64,000 bases of DNA from an uncultured Oscillospiraceae bacterium (GTDB taxonomy: Bacteria; Bacillota; Clostridia; Oscillospirales; Oscillospiraceae), in assembly GCA_934593275.1 (NCBI GenBank), contig CAKTQE010000004.1, forward strand, positions 1 to 64,000, in the 5' to 3' direction. Numbering within the stretch: the stretch's first letter is position 1; each line of letters begins with the position of its first letter. Under the pieces are notes generated by a model, which was given only the letters and a program-made list of their open reading frames with translations, was not told the origin of the DNA and searched no databases. A program made the position numbers and the translations under genes. Below, piece by piece: positions 17,399 through 24,704 of the stretch.

Positions 17399-18496
17399 AT
17401 GAAATTAGGTATTGTTGGGCTGCCCAATGTGGGGAAGTCCACGCTGTTTAACGCCATTACCAATGCGGGCGTTCCTGCGGATAACTATGCGTTTTGTACC
17501 ATTGACCCCAATGTGGGTGTGGTGTCGGTGCCGGATGAGCGGTTGGAGTGGTTGGCGCAGCTGCATCAGCCCAAGAAGGTGACGCCGGCGGTGGTGGAGT
17601 TTGTGGATATTGCAGGGCTTGTAAAGGGTGCTTCCAAGGGCGAGGGCCTGGGCAATAAGTTTTTGAGCAACATCCGCACCACCGATGCCATTGTCCATGT
17701 GGTGCGCTGCTTTGAAGACCCCAACGTGACTCATGTGGAGGGTACCACCGACCCGCTGCGGGACATTGACATCATCAATCTGGAACTGGTCATGGCCGAT
17801 ATTGAAATGGTGGAGCGGCGCATTGACAAGTGCCAGAAAGCGGCCAAGGGCGGCGACAAGCGGTTTGTAAAGGAAGCGGAGCTGTTTACAGAGCTGCTGG
17901 CCCATCTGAATCAGGGCAAGCTGGCCCGGACCTTTGAATGCTCGGAAGATGATGCGGCCCTCATTGCTACTTCGGATCTTCTGACCCTGAAAAAGACCAT
18001 TTATGTGGCCAACCTCTCGGAAGACGAGGTAAACACCCCGGAACAGAGCCGCCACTATATGGCCGTCAAGCAATTGGCAGAGGAAGAAGGCAGCCAGCTG
18101 CTGCCCATCTGCGCCAAGCTGGAAGCCGACATTGCAGAGCTGGACGACCCTGAGGAAAAGGCCATGTTTATGGAGGAGCTGGGGGTTCAGGAATCCGGTC
18201 TGGATAAGCTGATCCGCAGCAGCTATGCCTTGCTTGGTCTGATCTCTTTCCTCACCGCCGGTTCTGACGAGTGCCGTGCCTGGACCATCAAGCGGGGTAC
18301 CAAAGCCCCCCAGGCCGCGGGCAAAATCCACACGGACTTTGAGCGGGGCTTTATCCGGGCCGAGGTCATTGCCTTTGAGGATATGAAAGCCTGCGGCACC
18401 ATGGCCAATGCCAAGGCCAAGGGTCTGGTGCGCAGCGAGGGCAAGGAGTACGTGATGAAAGACGGCGACATTGTAAACTTCCTGTTCAACGTCTAA
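17399..18496 (+). CDS. ychF: Redox-regulated P-loop ATPase YchF/OLA1
   Basis: A universally conserved Obg-family nucleotidase that associates with ribosomes and prefers ATP over GTP. Full length at 365 residues. Visible: P loop GLPNVGKST (residues 7-15), switch region [31 protein letters not shown], and a C-terminal TGS-like domain ([40 protein letters not shown]). GC-rich codon use returns here after the AT-rich island, marking the island's right boundary. It is monocistronic, with its own promoter and terminator. Confidence 0.97.
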   Translation: MKLGIVGLPNVGKSTLFNAITNAGVPADNYAFCTIDPNVGVVSVPDERLEWLAQLHQPKKVTPAVVEFVDIAGLVKGASKGEGLGNKFLSNIRTTDAIVHVVRCFEDPNVTHVEGTTDPLRDIDIINLELVMADIEMVERRIDKCQKAAKGGDKRFVKEAELFTELLAHLNQGKLARTFECSEDDAALIATSDLLTLKKTIYVANLSEDEVNTPEQSRHYMAVKQLAEEEGSQLLPICAKLEADIAELDDPEEKAMFMEELGVQESGLDKLIRSSYALLGLISFLTAGSDECRAWTIKRGTKAPQAAGKIHTDFERGFIRAEVIAFEDMKACGTMANAKAKGLVRSEGKEYVMKDGDIVNFLFNV

Positions 18497-18513
18497 AACT
18501 CCATATGAAACAG

Positions 18514-18544
18514 AGAGGGACGGCGCACAGGCCGTCCCTCTTTA
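18514..18544 (+). terminator. Terminator after ychF
   Basis: AGAGGGACGGC (18514-18524) pairs with GCCGTCCCTCT (18531-18541), followed by TTAAT. Confidence 0.75.
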
Positions 18545-19228
18545 ATATAAGTGCAGGATTCCCAGAAGCACCAGCAGATGCAGGGGGTAAAACAGGTAAA
18601 AAGCCCGGGAAACCCAGGGATTTCCGGTGATTTTCTTCCCGGAATACAGGCCGATGGGTACCATGGCAAACAGGGAGAACAGCTGCACCGGGATTTTTAT
18701 TCCCAAAACCGCAATGGGAATGCTCCCCATGCACAGGCTCAGCAGGGCCAGTCCCAGGGTCTGGGTCAGAACCGCCCCTGGCTGTCCCCGGGTCAGGCCG
18801 AACAGGGCAATAAGGAGAATGCCGTGCATGCCGTAGCTCACCCCCAGCAGTTCCCCGGCCAGAGGAAGCAGCAGAAACCAGAAAAGCTTTTCCAGAACCC
18901 CATGGGCCTGTTCCAGCCGGTCCAGCAGCAGCCCGCCCAGGAGCAATGTCCACAGCACGTTCTGGCCCTGCCAGATGGCCTGGGGGTAAAAGGCCAGGTC
19001 ATAAATGGGCTCCGTGAGCAGGGCCGTCAGGGCCAGGCGGCCAAAATACCGCCGCCGGTTCCGGGTATGGGCCAGGCCCTCGGAAATCAGGAAGCAGTAA
19101 ATGGGAAAGGCCAGCCGCCCCAAGGCCCGATACCACAAACTTTTTCCGAACAGCAACGCCCAGTGGTCCACCAGCATGGCCCCGCAGGCCAAAAGCTTTA
19201 GTCCCTCCTGGGGTATGGGCTTTTTCAT
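18542..19228 (-). CDS. TraX-family membrane protein
   Basis: A 228-residue integral membrane protein with six or more hydrophobic segments. The TraX signature is visible: LKLLACGAMLVDHWALLF near the N-terminus, then ALGRLAFPIYCFLISEGLAH and VSRAFYLFYPLHLLVLLGIL at the end. TraX acetylates F-pilin; Gram-positive chromosomal members have no known substrate and belong to the acyltransferase-like membrane group. Start is ATG 19228 after GGGGGTGAGAGA; an upstream in-frame ATG lacks a ribosome site. Confidence 0.88.
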   Translation of the reverse strand: MKKPIPQEGLKLLACGAMLVDHWALLFGKSLWYRALGRLAFPIYCFLISEGLAHTRNRRRYFGRLALTALLTEPIYDLAFYPQAIWQGQNVLWTLLLGGLLLDRLEQAHGVLEKLFWFLLLPLAGELLGVSYGMHGILLIALFGLTRGQPGAVLTQTLGLALLSLCMGSIPIAVLGIKIPVQLFSLFAMVPIGLYSGKKITGNPWVSRAFYLFYPLHLLVLLGILHLY

Positions 19229-19308
19229 TCTCTCACCCCCTGTAAAGTCCAGAAAATTATAGCAGACTTCTTCCAAAGAAGCAAGTTTTCAAAAGAAAGG
19301 AGTCCATT

Positions 19309-20205
19309 TTGATCACCGTCAACGACTATTATCGCCAACGCTTCGGCTGCAAGGTCTACAAACTGTCCCTGGACGGAGGCTTTACCTGCCCCAACCGAGA
19401 CGGGACGTTGGGTACCGGCGGGTGCCGGTTTTGTTCCGGGGCAGGCAGCGGAGAATTCGCCGCCCCGGACTGCCGGGACATTTCCCGGCAACTGGAACAG
19501 GCCAAGCAAAAAGTGGCGGGAAAATGCAAGGACGGGAAATACCTGAGTTACTTCCAGTCCTTTACCAATACCTACGGTCCCCCGGAACGGCTGGAAGCCC
19601 TCTACCGGGCCGCCATTGCCCCGGAGGAAATCGTGGGGCTTTCCGTGGCCACCCGGCCCGACTGCCTGGGGCCGGAAGTGCTGGACGTACTCAGCCGCAT
19701 CCGGCAGGAAGCCTACGTCAGCGTGGAACTGGGGCTGCAAACCATCCACGATGCCACCGCCCGGGCCATGAACCGGCAGTATGAAACCCGGGTTTATTTT
19801 GAAGCCCTGGAGGAGCTGCAACGGCGCAGCATCGAAACCGTGACCCACCTGATCCTGGGGCTTCCCGGAGAGGCGGAAGAACAAATGGTGGAATCCGCCC
19901 GGGCCGTGGGGGCAGCCGGAAGCCAGGGGGTCAAATTTCATCTGCTCCATGTGGTGCGCTCCGCCCCATTGGCGGAGGATTATTTGCAGGGGAAATTCCA
20001 GTGCCTGACCCTGGAAGAATACGGGAAAATCCTGACCAATTGCATCCGTGTTCTCCCCCGGCAGACCGTCATCCACCGCATCACCGGCGACGGACCCCGG
20101 CGGGAGCTATTGGCTCCTCTATGGTCCCTGGATAAGAAACGGGTGCTGAATTATTTGAATAACTTGCTTCGTACCTCTGGACAATTGGAAGAAACTGGTT
20201 TATAA
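19309..20205 (+). CDS. TIGR01212-family (YhcC-like) radical SAM protein
   Basis: A 298-residue radical SAM enzyme of the YhcC type with no firmly established reaction. The cluster-binding cysteines sit in TCPNRDGTLGTGGCRFC, a widely spaced motif typical of this subfamily rather than plain CxxxCxxC. Other family stretches are SYFQSFTNTYGPPERLEALY, GLSVATRPDCLGPEVLD and SVELGLQTIHDATARAMNR. Translation begins at TTG 19309, preceded by AAAGGAG. Divergent from the TraX-like gene. The closely following MFS gene (39 bases) may be co-transcribed. Confidence 0.92.
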   Translation: MITVNDYYRQRFGCKVYKLSLDGGFTCPNRDGTLGTGGCRFCSGAGSGEFAAPDCRDISRQLEQAKQKVAGKCKDGKYLSYFQSFTNTYGPPERLEALYRAAIAPEEIVGLSVATRPDCLGPEVLDVLSRIRQEAYVSVELGLQTIHDATARAMNRQYETRVYFEALEELQRRSIETVTHLILGLPGEAEEQMVESARAVGAAGSQGVKFHLLHVVRSAPLAEDYLQGKFQCLTLEEYGKILTNCIRVLPRQTVIHRITGDGPRRELLAPLWSLDKKRVLNYLNNLLRTSGQLEETGL

Positions 20206-20244
20206 TAATGGTACAAAAAAGCCGTTAATTCGGGAGGACATTTT

Positions 20245-21564
20245 ATGAAACTCGACACCAAGCGAACAGTCCTGGTGGGATTTGCCTTTCTCTCCATCTG
20301 CGCTTTCTGGCAGATGTACGACAACCTGGTGCCCCTGATTCTGACCAATACCTTTCATCTGAACGAAACCCTCTCCGGCGCCATTATGGCGGCGGACAAT
20401 GTTTTGGCCCTGTTCCTGCTGCCTCTGTTCGGCGGACTCTCCGACAAGTGCAAAAGCCCCCTGGGCCGCCGCAGACCCTTTATCCTTTTTGGCACTTTGA
20501 CCGCCATCGTTCTGATGCTGATGCTGCCGTTGCTTGCTGACAGCTACCACGCCGCCCCCAAGACCGGTACCCTGGCCCTGTTTATCTGCGCCCTGGGACT
20601 GCTGCTCATTGCCATGGGTACATACCGCAGCCCCGCCGTGGCATTGATGCCGGACATCACCCCCAAGCCCCTGCGCTCCAAGGCCAACGCCATTATCAAC
20701 CTGATGGGTGCCATCGGCGGCATTTGCTATCTGCTGGTGACCACGTTCCTGTACCGGGTCAAGTCTGACAGCTACGTCAGCTTCTTCCCCCTGTTTGCCA
20801 TTGTGGCCGGAATCATGGCCGCGGCCCTGGCGGTGATCATGTTCCTGGTCAACGAGCCGGTGCTGGTAAAGCGCCAGCAGGAGTATGAAAAGAAGCACCC
20901 GGAAGACGACCTTTCCCAGCACACCGAGTCCGGCGAGACCCTGCCCGCCGATGTGAAGCGGAGCCTGACTTTCCTGCTGATTTCCATCAGCCTGTGGTTC
21001 GTAGGCTATAACGGCATTACCACCTGGTTCTCCGTCTACGCCGAAAACGTCTGGGGCATGAGCCTGGGCCAGGCCAATACGTGCCTGACCATCGCCACCG
21101 GCGGTGCCATCCTCAGCTATATTCCCATCGGCGCGCTGGCCAGCAAAATTGGCCGGAGAAAGACCATCCGCATGGGTACCCTGCTGCTCTCCGGCAGCTT
21201 CCTGGGCGGGTATCTGCTGACCGTTGCCATCCACGGTTTCAGCCCCGTTCTCTACGTGCTGTTCCTGCTGGTGGGCCTTGCCTGGGCGGCCATCAACGTC
21301 AACAGCCTGCCCATGGTGGTGGAAATGTGCAAAGGCAGCGAGGTTGGCAAGTTTACAGGCCTGTACTACACTTTCTCCATGTCCGCCCAGATCGTGACCC
21401 CCATTGTGGCCGGTTGGCTCCTGCGCAACGTCAGCTACCACACCCTGTTCCCCTATGCCTCTATCTTTGTGTTCGCCTCTTTCCTGACCATGGGCCTTGT
21501 CCGCCACGGTGACAACCGGGTGGCCATGCGCCGGGGATTGGAAGCCTACGACGTAGAGGATTGA
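20245..21564 (+). CDS. MFS transporter, SLC45/sugar-cation symporter-like
   Basis: A 439-residue, 12-helix major facilitator. The loop between helices 2 and 3 reads GGLSDKCKSPLGRRRPFI, the MFS signature in the form used by SLC45/GPH-type sugar carriers. A long cytoplasmic loop (about residues 208-240) separates two six-helix halves; helix 8-9 region has ALASKIGRRKTIRMG. Start ATG 20245 follows GGGAGGA. The adjacent glycerophosphodiesterase gene suggests linked uptake and breakdown of a small glycoside or glycerophosphodiester, which is inference. Confidence 0.88.
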   Translation: MKLDTKRTVLVGFAFLSICAFWQMYDNLVPLILTNTFHLNETLSGAIMAADNVLALFLLPLFGGLSDKCKSPLGRRRPFILFGTLTAIVLMLMLPLLADSYHAAPKTGTLALFICALGLLLIAMGTYRSPAVALMPDITPKPLRSKANAIINLMGAIGGICYLLVTTFLYRVKSDSYVSFFPLFAIVAGIMAAALAVIMFLVNEPVLVKRQQEYEKKHPEDDLSQHTESGETLPADVKRSLTFLLISISLWFVGYNGITTWFSVYAENVWGMSLGQANTCLTIATGGAILSYIPIGALASKIGRRKTIRMGTLLLSGSFLGGYLLTVAIHGFSPVLYVLFLLVGLAWAAINVNSLPMVVEMCKGSEVGKFTGLYYTFSMSAQIVTPIVAGWLLRNVSYHTLFPYASIFVFASFLTMGLVRHGDNRVAMRRGLEAYDVED

Positions 21565-21616
21565 AATTTGTTATTCCGCAGCAACCGCTGCTAATTAAAA
21601 AAGGAAGCGATAAACA

Positions 21617-22438
21617 ATGTTGGTTCTGATTCTAATCGTTCTTATCTGTATGCTGCTCCACGTGCTTTGCCTGCGGGGCCGGGGAAATCACCCCGGTATG
21701 GCGGCCTTTCGGGGGAAATACTATGCCCACCGGGGCCTCCACGATGAAACCAAGCCGGAAAACAGCATGGCCGCCTTTGCCGCCGCTCTGGAAAAGGGCT
21801 ACGGCATCGAATTTGACCTGCATCTCCTAAAGGACGGCACCCTGGCCGTCATGCACGACTCAGATTTAAAGCGCACCACCGGCCAGGAGGGTACCATGGA
21901 GGACCTGACAGCCCGGGACCTGACAAACTACCATTTGGGCGGCACCGACCAGGTGATCCCCACATTCCGGCAGGTGCTGGATTTATTCCAGGGCGAAGCC
22001 CCTCTGATCATCGAGCTGAAAACCAAGGACGGCAACGCCGATGCCCTGACGGAAGCCACCGTAGAAATGCTCAAGGACTACCAGGGACCTTACTGCCTGG
22101 AATCCTTTGACCCCCGGTGCATCCGGTATCTTAAAAAGCACCACCCCCAGCTGATCCGGGGCCAGCTTTCCGAGAATTCCGTGAAGCGGGACAAAGACCA
22201 CGCCTGGCCCGTCCGGTTCCTGTTCAGCTACTACTTAGAAAACTTCCTCACGGTCCCGGACTTTATCGCCTACCGGTTTGAGGACCGGGAGACCGTCAGC
22301 AATGCCATCTGCCGCAAGCTCTGGGGTATGGAGGGTGTTAGCTGGACCATCCGCAGCCCGGAGGACTTTAAAACCGCCGTACAAGAGGGGTGGCTGCCCA
22401 TTTTCGAGGGCTTTGACCCCTATGCCCTGGGACTGTAA
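21617..22438 (+). CDS. Membrane-anchored glycerophosphodiester phosphodiesterase
   Basis: Hydrolyses glycerophosphodiesters to an alcohol and glycerol-3-phosphate. 273 residues with one N-terminal hydrophobic helix (LVLILIVLICMLLHVLCL). The catalytic GDPD pattern is intact: YYAHRGLHDETKPENSMAAF (general-acid/base His-Arg, then PENS), GIEFDLHLLKDGTLAVMHD (Glu and Asp for the metal, HD), KRTTG, and LIIELK. It follows the MFS gene by 52 bases with an AAGGAAG site and is probably in the same operon. Confidence 0.92.
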   Translation: MLVLILIVLICMLLHVLCLRGRGNHPGMAAFRGKYYAHRGLHDETKPENSMAAFAAALEKGYGIEFDLHLLKDGTLAVMHDSDLKRTTGQEGTMEDLTARDLTNYHLGGTDQVIPTFRQVLDLFQGEAPLIIELKTKDGNADALTEATVEMLKDYQGPYCLESFDPRCIRYLKKHHPQLIRGQLSENSVKRDKDHAWPVRFLFSYYLENFLTVPDFIAYRFEDRETVSNAICRKLWGMEGVSWTIRSPEDFKTAVQEGWLPIFEGFDPYALGL

Positions 22439-22748
22439 GACAGCTTATTCACATTTTCGTAGAATTTTGTTTTCAATTCCGCTATTTGCTGTTCAAATCC
22501 CTCCGGTATCTTAATAACAGAAAGGTTGCGGAAGCCGTGAGCCGCTCCCTTTCATTTCCGTAGATCCTCTTTTCTACCTCTCTTCTTTCTATTCCTTTTG
22601 CAAAGAAAACCCCTGCTGAAAGCCACAGCGGGGGTTTTCGTCTGTCTTTAGGCGGCACATGGCGTTCAGGCCGCCCAGCTTGTGGAAATAGTCCTTTAGG
22701 GATTTTTAGACAGTCCAAGCGGCGGCCCTGAGGGCCGCCGCTGGTGGT
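22439..22748. other. Intergenic region with hairpins and a possible coding remnant
   Basis: No supported gene. AAAACCCCTGCTG at 22607 pairs with CAGCGGGGGTTTT, a terminator-like hairpin after the GDPD gene. GCGGCGGCCC/GGGCCGCCGC at 22719-22741 follows the beta-helix gene on the minus strand. On the minus strand two frames read protein-like pieces (RREVEKRIYGNERE and IPEGFEQQIAELKTKFYENV) that do not join into an ORF, so a decayed gene is possible. Confidence 0.4.
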
Positions 22749-24437
22749 TTACTTGGTGTATTCCAGGTAATCTTCTCCGGAAATATGGTTGCCGTCAAAG
22801 GTCAGGTCGGTGCAGCCGGAGACACTGTAGATGTAGCCGCCGTATTCCTCTCCCAGGTCCCGGAAGGTGTTGTTCGTCATGTCCACTTTCTGGCACTGGT
22901 TCAGGGAAATGCCGCCGTAGGAGCATTCGTAGATCTCATTGCCGGTGAGGGCCATGTTTACGCACTGGTAGCCCTGGATGCCGATGGTGCCGCAGCCAAA
23001 GAGTCCGGTGTTTTCCACCGTTACGTTGGTGCAGCGCTGCAGGTCCAGCACGCCGCCGGCGCAGTACCCCGGCTCTTTGGTGTGGCCCAGGGTCAGGTCC
23101 TTCAGGGTGAGGTTGGTGCAGCCCTCAAAGCACAGCACCTGGGCGTATCTTGGTACGGCACTGATGACGTTGGCACCCTTGCCGTCCTTGCCACGGATGG
23201 TCAGGTTGTCCAGGTTCCGGATGTTCAGCTGGGGGCCGTCAAAGGGGTCGGACCAGTCGTAGTTTTCGCCGCCGGTCATGTCCTTGTAGCCGGTGGCAGT
23301 GCTGAGGTCCAGCATGGGGGCATCAATGATGATCTCCCGGTTGGAACCCAGGGCCGCCAAAAATTCATCCACGGTGGTGACGGTGACGGTTTCCTGCTCC
23401 GCGGTGGAAACGGTGGTCTCCTGCCGCAGCTGGCCAAAAGCCTTTACCATATCTTCCTCGGTGAGCTCTTTTCCGGTGGCGGCATCGGAGAAGATGGAGA
23501 GGTCATCCGCCTGGAGCCAGTTCCAGCCCCGGTTTCCCTGGCCGGTGCAGCCGTCCAGAACCACCTGGCTGCTTTCTAAGTTCGACATGACCTGGAATCC
23601 CACATCATCCATTTGGTTGTTTTCAAAGCTGCACCGGGTAAAGGTGGCACTCTGGCCCAGTGTGAACAAATCGTAAGTATTGTTGTCTTTAATGGTTGTA
23701 TCGGTGAGCGTCAGATCGGAGCCGGTCCAGGCCTCCACAACGGCGCTGCCCATCATTTCCGAGCCAATATTCCGGAGGGTGCAGCCCTTGATCTGGCAGC
23801 CCTCCACAAAGTTCAGGTTCAGGCCATAGGCAGAGCATTCATAGATGTCGCAGCCCTCCAGGGTCAGGTTGGTGCTGCAGTCGGCCCTCACGCCGGTGGC
23901 ACCGCAGCCAAAGAGGCCCAGGTCTTTCATGGTGACGTTGCTGCTGTTTCCCAGGTTGATGACGTTTCCCTCGCAAGGCTCCGCTCCGGGGACGTGACCG
24001 GCGGTAAAGCCCTCCAAGGTCACGTTTTCGCAGTTTTCAAAGGTCAGCACCGTGGCGGCTCTGGGGTTACTCTCCAGGGTGGTTTTTCCCTGGCCCGCAC
24101 CACGGATGGTCACGTTGCTGACGTTGGAGATCACCAATTCGTAGCCCTCATACACGCTTTCCCAGCGGCAGAAAGAGTTGCCGGTCTGCAAATCGCCGTT
24201 GTCCGGCTCCAAGAGGATGGTGCCCTCCCCCAGCTCCACCGTGGCACCGGGGACGATGGCCCGGGCAAAGGCATTGGCGGAGAGGGTGTTTGCGGTGCTT
24301 TCCGTGCCGTCCGTAAGGCTGGCAACGGGGTGTTCATCCGGAATGGTCTCCGGGGTGTTGGGCCCGGCACAGCCCGCCAGCAGGGCCGCCGTCAGACAGG
24401 CACCGGCAAGGGTGTAAAAGAATCTTTTTTTCATCAT
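22749..24437 (-). CDS. Lipoprotein with two tandem right-handed beta-helix modules
   Basis: A 562-residue surface lipoprotein. The signal peptide ends in the lipobox LLAGC (Cys near 22). Two homologous modules follow, at about 60-300 and 355-560, joined by an acidic linker. Each opens with a leader strand region (VDEFLAALGSNREIIIDAP in the second) and then shows the same marks: PR-A-VL-F--C, GH-P, G-V--L, LFGCG-TG and IYECS. These marks are shared with the two modules of the adjacent M56 protein. Start ATG 24437 follows GGGAGG; the 50-residue ORF ends two bases before it. No catalytic residues of pectate lyases are evident. A binding or decoy role for a cell-wall or glycan ligand is possible. 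Confidence 0.85.
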   Translation of the reverse strand: MMKKRFFYTLAGACLTAALLAGCAGPNTPETIPDEHPVASLTDGTESTANTLSANAFARAIVPGATVELGEGTILLEPDNGDLQTGNSFCRWESVYEGYELVISNVSNVTIRGAGQGKTTLESNPRAATVLTFENCENVTLEGFTAGHVPGAEPCEGNVINLGNSSNVTMKDLGLFGCGATGVRADCSTNLTLEGCDIYECSAYGLNLNFVEGCQIKGCTLRNIGSEMMGSAVVEAWTGSDLTLTDTTIKDNNTYDLFTLGQSATFTRCSFENNQMDDVGFQVMSNLESSQVVLDGCTGQGNRGWNWLQADDLSIFSDAATGKELTEEDMVKAFGQLRQETTVSTAEQETVTVTTVDEFLAALGSNREIIIDAPMLDLSTATGYKDMTGGENYDWSDPFDGPQLNIRNLDNLTIRGKDGKGANVISAVPRYAQVLCFEGCTNLTLKDLTLGHTKEPGYCAGGVLDLQRCTNVTVENTGLFGCGTIGIQGYQCVNMALTGNEIYECSYGGISLNQCQKVDMTNNTFRDLGEEYGGYIYSVSGCTDLTFDGNHISGEDYLEYTK

Positions 24438-24439
24438 GT

Positions 24440-24592
24440 TTACGCCTCCCATTGATTACTTTCGCAGATTTGTTCTCTGGTAAAAACAGGTAACTCCCGG
24501 GCATCCGTGCGTTGGAGGGGTACTGCGCAGAACGCAAGCAGCAAAGACAGAATGCTGCCGCCCACAACCAATTTTTGTAAGAAACGATTCAT
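24440..24592 (-). CDS. Small exported-looking peptide, 50 residues
   Basis: ATG 24592 lies after GGAAAGGGGATCAAAGCA and the frame runs 50 codons to TAA at 24440, two bases before the lipoprotein start. The product begins MNRFLQKLVVGGSILSLLLA, a good signal peptide or membrane anchor, and ends in a polar tail with one Cys (TREQICESNQWEA). A promoter lies immediately upstream. It may be a secreted peptide, a membrane microprotein or a leader whose translation couples to the lipoprotein. I do not recognise it. Confidence 0.55.
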   Translation of the reverse strand: MNRFLQKLVVGGSILSLLLAFCAVPLQRTDARELPVFTREQICESNQWEA

Positions 24593-24628
24593 TGCTTTGA
24601 TCCCCTTTCCTTTTATTTCCTTGAGCTT

Positions 24629-24657
24629 ATTATACCAAACCGTTTCCGGTTTGTCAC
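24629..24657 (-). promoter_or_regulatory. Promoter with palindromic spacer before the small peptide gene
   Basis: GTGACA (24652-24657) and TATAAT (24629-24634) have a 17-base spacer on the minus strand. The spacer contains AAACCG-GAAA-CGGTTT, an inverted repeat well placed to be an operator. It does not match the BlaI-type sites at 27879-27915. Confidence 0.65.
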
Positions 24658-24704
24658 TTCCCTTAACCGTTTATTAAGGATTTTTGTGGAAACTTATGGA
24701 TTTT

